In this document: one piece after another, positions 36,969-45,872 of the stretch | How the letters are laid out: the number at the start of each line of letters is the position of its first letter | Numbering within the stretch: position 1 is the first letter of the stretch | Assembly (NCBI GenBank): GCA_016702645.1 | Contig: JADJDP010000007.1 | Location: forward strand, 1 to 64,000 | Reading direction: 5' to 3' | From: Flavobacteriales bacterium | GTDB taxonomy: Bacteria > Bacteroidota > Bacteroidia > Flavobacteriales_F > PHOS-HE28 | DNA length: 64,000 nt | The notes under the pieces: generated by a model | Database searches by the model: none | Seen by the model: only the letters and a program-made list of their open reading frames with translations | Told to the model about the DNA's origin: nothing | Made by a program: the position numbers and the translations under genes

Positions 36969-37962
36969 GTGCGATGCGGATCTTCTTGACGTTCTCCTGA
37001 ACGATGATGAGCAACAGGGCGAGCAACAGGGCCGATACACCGCTGATCGCCACCACGAGCCAGCGGATCGGGTAGCTCTTCTTGTCCGCGGGTTGGGCAG
37101 CGTTCACCACGAACTTGTGGGGCAGGTCGCTTTCCAGATCGGCCTGGGCCTGCTCCAACTTCATGCGCAACACGCTCATGCGCTTGGTCTCGTTGAAGAG
37201 CCGGTCCTGCAAGGTGACGTACGCGCCCCCGTATTTCGCCAGCACCTTGAAACGCTCCTCGAACTCCTTCACCGCGCGCTGATCGCCTTTGAGGATGGCA
37301 GCGCCCATGTACTCGTTGTAGCGTTCGGTCTGGGTGTGATAATCCTGGACGCCCAACTCACGCAGCACTTGCATGCTGTCCTGCCACTGCTCGATGTCGG
37401 CCTCCAGACCTTCCACCTTGCTGCGAACGAGGGATAGACCCTTGGTGGCCCGCTCGCGCGCCATGTCCATCCAGACGGAATCCACCTGTTCCGCTATGAA
37501 GTTGGCGATATCCGCCGCCCGCTGGGGCTGTTCGTCGAGCACATCCACCCGCACGCTACTGAACTTGGTGTACTCGAACTTGATGTGCTCCTTGTAGGCC
37601 TCGCGCAACTCGCTGTTGCGGTGCTTGCTCTCCGGCTCGATCTCGTACGCGGTGTACAGATCGAACTTCCTGGCGACCCGATCGCGGATCTGGTCCGAAT
37701 GGAGGATCTGCAATAGCTGCTCACTGTCCTCTTCGTCACCCAGGGCCAGGATATCGTCACGGCCGGTGCTCTGCTCGTTCAACAGGGCTTTGGAAGCCGA
37801 GTTGGTGATGGCGGGGAACATGATCACCTCGCTGTGGTACAGCGGTGTGATGAGGAAGGCGGCAGCCACGCCGGCCACCAGGCCGAACAGGGTGATGCCG
37901 ATGATCAGTTTCCGGCGTGCCCAGAGGAAGAGCACCAGGTCGAAGGAAGCGGTATCGGCCAT
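36958..37962 (-). CDS. Wzz-family protein, second copy
   Basis: The protein has 334 residues with the same two-helix plan: ARRKLIIGITLFGLVAGVAA near the N-terminus, a long coiled-coil periplasmic part, and the closing helix LVVAISGVSALLLALLLIIV. The sequence is clearly different from the neighbour (DIANFIAEQVDSVWMDMARE in the middle), so the pair arose by old duplication or works as a heteromer. Such pairs are seen in Bacteroidota polysaccharide loci. It is the first gene of the minus-strand operon Wzz-Wzz-ligase. Confidence 0.82.
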   Translation of the reverse strand: MADTASFDLVLFLWARRKLIIGITLFGLVAGVAAAFLITPLYHSEVIMFPAITNSASKALLNEQSTGRDDILALGDEEDSEQLLQILHSDQIRDRVARKFDLYTAYEIEPESKHRNSELREAYKEHIKFEYTKFSSVRVDVLDEQPQRAADIANFIAEQVDSVWMDMARERATKGLSLVRSKVEGLEADIEQWQDSMQVLRELGVQDYHTQTERYNEYMGAAILKGDQRAVKEFEERFKVLAKYGGAYVTLQDRLFNETKRMSVLRMKLEQAQADLESDLPHKFVVNAAQPADKKSYPIRWLVVAISGVSALLLALLLIIVQENVKKIRIAHGH

Positions 37963-38056
37963 TAGGAAATGTGCGGCGCTTGGTGGGGGTCTACGATACG
38001 GGTGGCCTTTCTGAAAGGGCGGCTAATGTAGGGTTTGCGTACGGGAAGGCCGGGGC

Positions 38057-39489
38057 TCAGGCCATGGCCTTGCGCAGCTCCTTCGGGCTCAACAGGCCGG
38101 TGAACGCCGCGACCATCAGGGCTATTGCCCCGAAGGTCACCGTGGTCCAAACAAAGTCCAGTCCGACGCGACCCAGCCATGTGTCCACGGCAACGAGCAC
38201 GCCCGCGTAAATGGCCCCGCGCACAAGCACCGGGACAACGCCGGAGACCTTGTGCAGTCGCATGGCCAGCACCACTTGCACCACGGCGGTGAGCACTTGG
38301 GTGATCAAACCCGCCCACGCAGCGCCTTCCACCTGCCAGCGCGGGATGAAGAAGAGGTTGAGGGTGATGTTCAGCAGCGCACCTCCGGCTGCCATCCAGT
38401 TCAGTGCCCGGAGGTCACCACCCGCCGTGAGCAAACTCCCGAAGACATAGGTGGTGCACACCGCCGTGAAACACCACACCAAAAGCGCGAACACCGGGGC
38501 AGAGCGATCCACATGCTCGGTATAGAGCAGGCCAAGTACTTCCGCAGAATGGAGGCTGCCGAACACGGCCGCAGCAATGGCGCCTGCCAGCACCAACCTG
38601 AAGGACAGTGACGCAAGCGGTGAGACGTCCACCCGATCCTTCAGCATGCGGCTGAACATGGGCAGCAACAAGCCAGCGACCAGAAAACCGAGCATGTTCA
38701 GCGCCTCGAAAAAGCGGAACCCTTGGTAGTAGATGCCGGCTTGTTCCTTTCCATCCGGAAGTATGCGCTCCAGCATGAGCGTGTCGATGCGGTAGTAGAA
38801 GGTCATCAGCAGGATCAGCAACGCGAAGGGGAAGCTGCGTTTCATCACCACCCAGCTGAAGGCGGGCTTCCAAGCAACCTGACACGGCCGCTCAAGCGCA
38901 ACACCATGACGAGCGCGATGATCAACGTCACGGCATACGCGGCCGTCTGTGCTTGTACGAACCACATGATCTCGAACGGCGCTCCCGTTGCTCTTCCCCA
39001 CAACAGCCAGCCCACTACGCCGATGAGCAGCACACGGTCCAGCACGCTCAACAAACTGTCCTGCTTGTAGCGTTGTGCACCGGCGATGTTGCTGCGCAAG
39101 TACAGAATGGTGGCCACCAAGGCCTGGTTCACCACCAACCAACCGAGCATGCTGAGATCCTCGCCCCGGTAGCCCAGCACAAAACCGCTGACGACCATGA
39201 GCGCGATGTAGGCGAGCATGAGCCCGCCACGCACCGCCACCACGCCGCCCACGTACTTGCCCATGAGTTGGGTGTGCTGCGCGATGTGCCGGGTATTGTA
39301 GTTGGTAAGGCCCAGGTCCAAGACGATGTTGAGCAGGAAGCTGAGGCTGAGCAGTGCCGCATACCCACCATAGACCTCGGCCCCGACCGCCTGCTGCACG
39401 CCCGCATCGATGCCCAGGATGTAAAAGGGCTTCACCAGCAGGTTCAGCACCAGCACGAGGGCGAGGTTGGTGAGGAAGGTGCGCTGCAT
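38057..39489 (-). CDS. Polysaccharide flippase, Wzx/MOP family (one frameshift)
   Basis: The start at 39489 gives MQRTFLTNLALVLVLNLLVK, the usual first helix of MOP flippases. The N-terminal half (six helices) runs to about 38880. There the frame changes near CTTCCAAGC, and KPAFSWVVMKRSFPFALLIL continues with MLERILPDGKEQAGIYYQGF and eight more helices to the TGA at 38057. The joined product is about 477 residues with 12-14 helices. Family members flip lipid-linked oligosaccharide across the inner membrane. It is divergent from the glycosyltransferase gene at 39557 and precedes the Wzz operon. Confidence 0.85.
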
Positions 39490-39556
39490 GGGCGAAATGC
39501 GGCGTGAAGATGCGGAGATGGTCGTTGACGCTGGCGATCGCACATTTGCACCACCC

Positions 39557-40704
39557 ATGCGCATCGCCGTCAATACCCGCCACCTCCTTCCGGACAAGTT
39601 GGAGGGCATCGGCTGGTTCACGCATGAAACGATCGCGCGGATCGTGCGGGCGCATCCGGAGCACGAGTTCCTCTTCCTCTTCGATCGCAAGTACGACGAG
39701 CGCTTCCTGTATGCGTCCAACGTGAAGCCCGTGGTGATCTGGCCGCCCACACGACACCCCCTGCTCTACCGCATCTGGTTCGATCACCTGCTCCCGCGAA
39801 AGTTGAAGTCGCTGAAAGCCGATGCCTTCATCAGCCCCGATGGTTTCCTGGCTCTGAACAGCAACGTACCCTCATTGGCTGTCATCCATGATCTCAACTT
39901 CGAGCATCATCCGGAGGATCTTCCGAAGAAGTACAGCGATTATTACCGGAGCTACTTCCCGCGCTTCGCGCGCCATGCCTCACGGCTGGCGACGGTGAGC
40001 GAGTTCAGCCGCCGCGACATCGCCACGCATTACGACGTGGATCCCAACCACATCGATGTGGTGTACAACGGTGTGGGAGATGTTTTCACTCCGCTGGACG
40101 ATGCAACGAAGCAGAAAGCTCGCGACCGCTTCACCAAGGGCGCGCCCTATTTCATTTGCGTGGGCTCCTTGCATCCGCGCAAGAACATCGCGCGCCTCCT
40201 GCTGGCGTTCGATCAAATGCTCACCGCACATCCAAGCGAACTGCGCCTGCTGATCGTGGGGGAGCGCATGTGGAAGGACGAACGCATGGAGCAAGCCTGG
40301 AGCCAGCTGAAGCACCAGGATCGCGTGGTCTTCACCGGAAGGTTGGGTCAGGAGGACCTGCACATGGCCTTGGGTGGTGCACATGCATTGGCGTTCATCA
40401 GTTATTTCGAGGGTTTCGGCATTCCCGTGGCGGAAGCCATGCGCTGTGGTGTACCCGTCGTCGCAGCGGAAGCAACCTGCCTGCCGGAGATCGCCGGGGA
40501 TGCCGCACACTACTGCGATCCCTTCAGCGTGGCGGACATCGCGCGTGCGCTCTTCGAAGTGTGGAGCGACCAAGCACTATGGGAACAACTGCGCAGCGCT
40601 GGCCTGAAACGAGCCGCCCGGTACACCTGGGAGAGATCGCCGATTCGTTGTGGGGGAGCTTTGAGCGGATGTGTTCTGATGCGGGTTTGAAGTTGCACTC
40701 CTGA
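39557..40704 (+). CDS. Glycosyltransferase family 1 (GT4-like), frameshift near the 3' end
   Basis: The ATG at 39557 gives MRIAVNTRHLLPDKLEGIGW, the standard GT-B opening with the glycine-rich loop. Later marks are FICVGSLHPRKNIARLLLAF and the nucleotide-sugar block FEGFGIPVAEAMRCGVPVVA with AEATCLPEIAGDAA. Near 40635 the frame changes, and the normal end is DSLWGSFERMCSDAGLKLHS with TGA at 40702. The length is about 382 residues. It should add a sugar to the polysaccharide made by this locus; donor and acceptor are unknown. It is followed five bases later by rnhB. Confidence 0.85.
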
Positions 40705-40709
40705 TCGTC

Positions 40710-41307
40710 ATGGCGCTCGCGGCATACCATCACAAACACCTGCTCGAAGCGGGTTGCGATGAAGCGGGCCGTGGTTGTCTCGCCGGTCCGGTCGTCGCTG
40801 CGGCTGTCATCCTGCCAGCGCGGGTGAAATTGCCCGGCTGGACGACAGCAAGAAACTCAGCGAGGCGCAACGCGAAGCACTCCGCCCCCTGATCGAGGAA
40901 CGCGCGCTCGCGTGGGCCGTGGCAATGGTGGATCCACGGAGATCGATGCCATCAACATCCTCAACGCCTCCTTCCGCGCGATGCACCGCGCCGTGGATGC
41001 GCTCATCGTGCGACCCGAGCACCTATTGATCGACGGCAACCGCTTCCTGACCTACGCAGGCGTTCCGCACACCTGCCACATCAAGGGCGATGGCCGCTTC
41101 CGTTCCATTGCCGCTGCCAGCGTGTTGGCCAAGACCCATCGCGATGCTTTCATGCGGGATCTGCACGACATGCATCCACACTATCGTTGGGCGGTGAACA
41201 AAGGCTACCCCACGTTGGACCATCGCGCGGCGATCGAACGGTTCGGCCCGTGCGAGCACCACCGCCGCAGCTTCCGGCTCTTGAAAGAGCACGTCGAGCT
41301 CTCCTGA
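40710..41307 (+). CDS. rnhB: Ribonuclease HII (two frameshifts)
   Basis: It starts MALAAYHHKHLLEAGCDEAG; the DEAGRG motif holds the first catalytic acids. The frame changes near 40840 to LDDSKKLSEAQREALRPLIE and again near 40932 to EIDAINILNASFRAMHRAVD. The rest is intact: LLIDGNRFLTY, KGDGRFRSIAAASVLAKTHR and WAVNKGYPTLDHRAAI. RNase HII removes single ribonucleotides misincorporated in DNA. Joined length is about 199 residues, normal for the family. Two breaks in a broadly conserved gene argue for assembly errors. Confidence 0.88.
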
Positions 41308-41321
41308 GCCATCGGCATTTT

Positions 41322-41357
41322 CATGGGCACATGAACGCATGTTCACATGCCCACATG
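41322..41357 (+). repeat. CATG 8-bp array, block E
   Basis: CATG is found at 41322, 41330, 41338, 41346 and 41354, an exact 8-bp period, unit CATGNNCA with one CATGAACG variant. GGCATTTT directly precedes the first unit, matching the core of the other blocks. It begins 15 bases after the rnhB stop and has no inverted left half. Confidence 0.88.
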
Positions 41358-41439
41358 GTTTTCCCCTGTTCACACCCTGCTGTGCGCAAGCCCACAACCT
41401 CCCGGTCGGGGCCTGTTCGTGTCTCGGACACCTTTGCCG

Positions 41440-44086
41440 ATGATGCGTCGCGTGTTCCTTGGTCTGATGTTGCTGTCGATCGTGGCGGCGGCAGCTTGGA
41501 CGGTCCTGCGCTGGAACAACGGCTCCTCTTCCGCAGCGGATCCTTGGAGCGCCATCCCCGCACAAGCTGCGGTGATCGTCGAAGTTCCTGACGCTTGGGC
41601 CCACTGGGACCGTTTCGCCCACACCTCGCTGCTGTGGAGTGCCTGGGAGAAACAACCCGGCACACTGGCATTGTCGCGGTTGATGACCCGCTCGGCCCAT
41701 GCGATGGAGAAGGACGCCATGTTGCTCAAGGCGCTCGGCGGATCCACTGTGTTGGTGGCACTGATGCGCAATGGTTCAAGGGTGCGGGGTTCGTTGCAGT
41801 GGGCACCATCCACGGTGAACCATCCGCCGATGCATTGGGTGATCTACTCGGCGTTGCGGCTTCGGAGCGTTCGATGCTTACCACCGGGCAGGTGACAACG
41901 GCGCAGTTCGATGCAGAACTCGCGCCCCTCTCCTTTGCACTACGCCAAGGGTTGTGGATGCTCTCCGATTCACCGGAACTGTTGGAGGAAGCCTTGTTGC
42001 AGCAAGATGGTGGCCTGCCCATCACCACCGATACGCTCTTTGCGCAAGCCCGCGCCACCTTGGGCAAAGGCACGGACGCGCATGTGCTGCTGAACACCTC
42101 GCGAACCACCGGTTTGTTGAGCAACGTGTGGCAGCCCGAACGTTTGGAGCACCTCGGCATCCCTGAAGGCTGGCTCGCATTGGACGTGAGCGCACTGCCG
42201 GAAGCGATGCTGCTGAGCGGCTTGCTCGTTCCCGCTTCACCGCATCCGTTGATCTCTTCCGTCACCGATCAAGGAAGCGGGCCGTGGAACATCAGCCGTG
42301 TGCTTCCTGCGAACGTGGTGCAATGGGAAGTGCGCAACGTGAGCGACGCGGAGTCATTCCTTGCAGCCCGCTCGAACGTGGACGAGGGTCCGGCTTCCAC
42401 CGAGGTGCTCTTTCCGTGGGCATATGGAAGTGCGGGGATCGCAACGGCCTGCGATACGAGCGGCAGACCGGCGCAGCGCTGGCTGGTGATGGACACGGAA
42501 GACCCTGAACGCGCTAGCGAAGAATTGAGCGCACCCTGCGGATCCATGCCCTGCGATACGGTGAACCATCGCGGCACGCGCATCACGCATTTCCCGCAAG
42601 CGCATCCGTACGAGCAACTGCTCGGGAAGAACGCGATCCTACCCCAACAGCCTTGGTGGGCCATCCTTGGCAACACCGTGGTGATGAGCGATGATGCGGA
42701 TGCGGTGCGTGCCTCCATCGACACATGGAACGATGGGAACAGTCTCGCCGAGAACAAACGTGCGTCCACTTGGTTCCAGCAGATGAGCGATGAAGCTGGC
42801 TTCACGTGGTGGTGCGATCTCGCGCGAGGCGGGACGCTCCTGCGCGAAGGATCGAAGACCGATAGGGACAGCGCGTTCAGTGCTTGGCTCCCGGTACTGC
42901 GGGAATTGGGCGGGCTGTCGATCCAGGTATCACCAGCTCAGCATGGCCTACTGCACGTGAGCATCGGTCTGCAACACGCCCCTTCCGCCGGAGCGGTCGT
43001 GCCGGAGGCAACCAGCAACATGCTCTGGAGTTGCGCCATCGATGCACCCGTGCAACGCACACCGGACATCGTGATCAACCACACCAACAATACGCGCGAG
43101 GTGCTGGTGCAGGACACGCTGCATCGCATCCACTTGATCAGCGCGACCGGAAAGGTGCTCTGGAGCCGTGCCCTCGATGGGCCCATCCTCGGTGCTGTGC
43201 ATCAAGTGGATCATTTCAAGAACGGAAAGCTCCAACTGCTCTTCAACACAACGGCGTTCGGCTACCTTATAGACCGCAACGGGAAAGACGTGGGCTCGCC
43301 GTTGAAGATCCCATCAGCGGCAGCGGTACCGCTCTCCGTGATCGACTACGAAGGCCAGCGCGAATACCGCATCCTCATTCCGGGGCAGGACGGTCGCATC
43401 AACAACCTCACCCTGGATTGGACCGGCGTTCAAGGCTGGGTCCTGCCAAAGCTCCCTGCACCTGCCATCGAGCCCGTTCGTCACCTGCGGATCCGGAACC
43501 AGGATCACCTGCTGATCATCGATAACGACGGTGGTATCAGCGTGCTCGACCGAAAAGGCAATGAACGGGAACGCGTGAAGACGAAGCTGGCACGTGTGAA
43601 AGAAGTGCATGCCGTGATCCTGGATCGGATCTCCTGGGTACCCGCGTTCATTGGCTGGACCAGGACCTGGTATTGCATGAGACCACCTTGGGCGGCGAGG
43701 AACGACGCACGATCAGCGCATCCAACGGACGCAGTCGATTCATGGACCTGGACGGGGATGGTGCCTTCGAGGTGGTCCGTATCACGAACGACAGCTTGAT
43801 CGCGTCCAACGCGAAAGGGCTGCTCTTCGCGAAGAAGGTGGGGGAAGCGCTGCTGCAACAGGCCAGCGCCTATTCGTTGGGAGCGAACACGATAGCGATC
43901 GGCATGATCTCTCCTTCCAATGGCAAGGCATGGCTCTTCGACGGCAGTGGCCGTGAGCTTCCCGGAATGCCCGTGGATGCTTCGACTCCTTTCGTTGTGG
44001 GCGACCTCAATCTGGACGGCGCACCCGAACTGGTGACCGCGACCAGCTCCCGAACGGTCGTCGCCTACCGAATGATCGCACACTAG
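41440..44086 (+). CDS. Large membrane-anchored DUF3352-like protein with C-terminal propeller (two frameshifts)
   Basis: The ATG at 41440 (or 41443) opens a lipoprotein- or anchor-like helix (VFLGLMLLSIVAAAAWTVLR). Residues about 35-480 resemble DUF3352-type sequence (IPAQAAVIVEVPDAWAHWDR, NVVQWEVRNVSDAESFLAAR). Residues about 490-880 look like a beta-propeller with FG-GAP-like calcium loops (RSRFMDLDGDGAFEVVRITN, VGDLNLDGAPELVTATSS). Frames change near 41790 and 43645. The joined length is about 881 residues. The protein would face the periplasm. Its function is unknown. It stops two bases before the globin gene, suggesting co-transcription. Confidence 0.65.
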
Positions 44087-44087
44087 G

Positions 44088-44468
44088 ATGGTGCAACGAC
44101 CGGTGATCGATAACGAAGAGGATGTGCGTGCGCTCGTGCAACGCTTCTACGATCGCGCCACGAAGGACGAACTGATCGGACACTTCTTCGCCGACCTCGA
44201 CCTGCCAGCACACCTGCCGAAGATCATCTCCTTCTGGTGCATGGTGCTGTTGGGCGATCCCACCTACCAAGGCAGCCCGATGGCGGCTCATATGCTGCTG
44301 GACCGACGCATCCGGATGGAGCCGCACCACTTCGACCGGTGGCTCACGCTATGGGAAAGCACCGTCGATGAATTGTTCTCCGGTGACAAGGCGGATGAAG
44401 CCAAGCAACGTGCGCGGACCATCGCATCCGTGATGCTGCACAAAGTGCAACAAGCCAGAAAGGACTAG
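44088..44468 (+). CDS. Group III truncated haemoglobin
   Basis: The protein has 126 residues. The 2/2 globin pattern of group III is visible: DVRALVQRFYDRATKDELIG, FFADLDLPAHLPKIISFWCM and a heme-pocket segment AAHMLLDRRIRMEPHHFDRW, then LTLWESTVDELFSGDKADEA. Group III globins bind O2 or NO, and no single role is settled. The gene lies two bases after the DUF3352-like gene. Its last four bases overlap the convergent glucosaminidase gene. Confidence 0.85.
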   Translation: MVQRPVIDNEEDVRALVQRFYDRATKDELIGHFFADLDLPAHLPKIISFWCMVLLGDPTYQGSPMAAHMLLDRRIRMEPHHFDRWLTLWESTVDELFSGDKADEAKQRARTIASVMLHKVQQARKD

Positions 44469-45472
44469 CGGCTCGGCTTGCGCAATGCGATGCGCTGCCC
44501 TTCCGTGAGGCGTGCATCCGTGGCAAGACCGTTGTACTTCGCGAGCTTGCTCAGCTTCACACCGTACTGCTGGCTCACACCCCAGAGGGTTTCTCCCGTG
44601 TGTGCAGAATGCACAGCGTTCGTCTTGCTCGCGTTGCGCTTCGGCTGGATGTAGATGATCTGTCCTTCGGTCAGCAATGACTCCTTGTCCATGTCGTTCC
44701 AGCGTGCCAGCATGCCGTGGGTCATCTCCAGGTCGGTGGCGAGCTTGCGGAAACTATCGCCCTCTTTGGCGCGCACGAACTTGATACGCCCCTCGAACAC
44801 ATCCACCGCACGGCCAGAACCAATGGTGATCTCTTCGCCACCAACGGGCTTGCGACCTCCGCGCACCTGGCGCACCGTGGGACGCTCCTCGGTCTTGGGC
44901 TTCGGCTTGTATGCCACGTCAACACCCACGTCAAGATTGTGCAACTCGTAGCGCTCTATGAGGTCGATCAGTTTCTGCGGGTAGCGCGGGTCGGTGGCGT
45001 AGCCGGCTTTCTTCAGACCATGCGCCCAACCCTTGTAGTCGGTGGACTTCAGCTCGAACAGCGCCGCATACCGTGAACGTTGGAGGAACTTCGCATGGTC
45101 ATCGTAGCTCTCGGCGGCATCGCGGTACACGCGGAAGCAGTCGTCCTTCTTGTCATCATCGTGGTAGGTGCGGCCCCCGGTCCAGTCGGGAGTGCATTTG
45201 ATGCCGAAGTGGTTGTTGCTCTCGCGCGCCAGGACGCTGTTGCCGTTGCCGCTTTCCAGCAGTCCTTGCGCCAGCGTGATGCTCGCCGGGATGCCGTGCT
45301 CCTTCATCTTCTTGATCGCCACCGCTTTCCACTGCGAGATGTAGTCCTCGGCGGTGAGCGGCTTGCCGGGCTGACCTTCCATGGGCACAAAAGCCTGCCC
45401 GACCACGAGCGCAAGGGCGAGTCCGATGCGAGCGAGGGAGCAGGAACGTGCGGATGAAAGGAGACCTGTCAT
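44465..45472 (-). CDS. Secreted glucosaminidase with two LysM domains
   Basis: The protein has 335 residues from the ATG at 45472, which gives a signal sequence (SLARIGLALALVVGQAFVPM). The glucosaminidase domain (about 45-190) has GIPASITLAQGLLESGNGNS with the catalytic-type Glu, and NNHFGIKCTPDWTGGRTYHD. Two LysM modules (about 230-285 and 290-335, VHSAHTGETLWGVSQQYGVK) bind peptidoglycan. It would cut glycan strands of the cell wall. A longer upstream start is open but adds non-conserved sequence. Confidence 0.87.
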   Translation of the reverse strand: MTGLLSSARSCSLARIGLALALVVGQAFVPMEGQPGKPLTAEDYISQWKAVAIKKMKEHGIPASITLAQGLLESGNGNSVLARESNNHFGIKCTPDWTGGRTYHDDDKKDDCFRVYRDAAESYDDHAKFLQRSRYAALFELKSTDYKGWAHGLKKAGYATDPRYPQKLIDLIERYELHNLDVGVDVAYKPKPKTEERPTVRQVRGGRKPVGGEEITIGSGRAVDVFEGRIKFVRAKEGDSFRKLATDLEMTHGMLARWNDMDKESLLTEGQIIYIQPKRNASKTNAVHSAHTGETLWGVSQQYGVKLSKLAKYNGLATDARLTEGQRIALRKPSR

Positions 45473-45653
45473 TATTGCGAGCAGCGAAACTACCGGGGCG
45501 TTCAGGGCCTTTAGGCCGCTGGAAGGCCCGTGGTGCCAACAGCGCCGTGTGAAAAGAACGTGCCACCAGCCCCCCTGCGCATGTCCGACAGCGGAACTTT
45601 CGCGCCGCCGGACGAACCAAGCAGGGAGTGGAGCGTTAGCCGAGAAGAACAGA

Positions 45654-45848
45654 ATGGACCGCAGCGACAGCAAGCCGCAGGAAGATCGCTATGCGCGGCT
45701 TGGTTTGGAGCCGGGCGATTATTACGTCTCCCCCGAGGGTTACCTGGTCTTCACCGAGCAATACCACCGCAAGCGCGGCTACTGCTGCGGGAACCGGTGC
45801 AAGCATTGCCCGTATGGGCATGAGGCGGTGAAGAAGGTGCAGGGGTAG
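45654..45848 (+). CDS. DUF5522 small Cys-rich protein
   Basis: The protein has 64 residues. YVSPEGYLVFTEQYHRKRGY is followed by CCGNRCKHCPYGHEAVKK, the DUF5522 pattern with four Cys and a His that could hold a metal. Such small proteins are common in Bacteroidota with no assigned role. The ATG at 45654 was chosen because the conserved part begins soon after. It is 24 bases upstream of hutU on the same strand. Confidence 0.75.
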   Translation: MDRSDSKPQEDRYARLGLEPGDYYVSPEGYLVFTEQYHRKRGYCCGNRCKHCPYGHEAVKKVQG

Positions 45849-45872
45849 TCCCTTCGCCCCGATCTTCGCGGA

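Noticed and set aside
41595..41895. Separate short gene starting at 41347 inside array E
   Set aside because: The start lies in the CATG array and the frame is the N-terminal part of the DUF3352-like gene from 41440.
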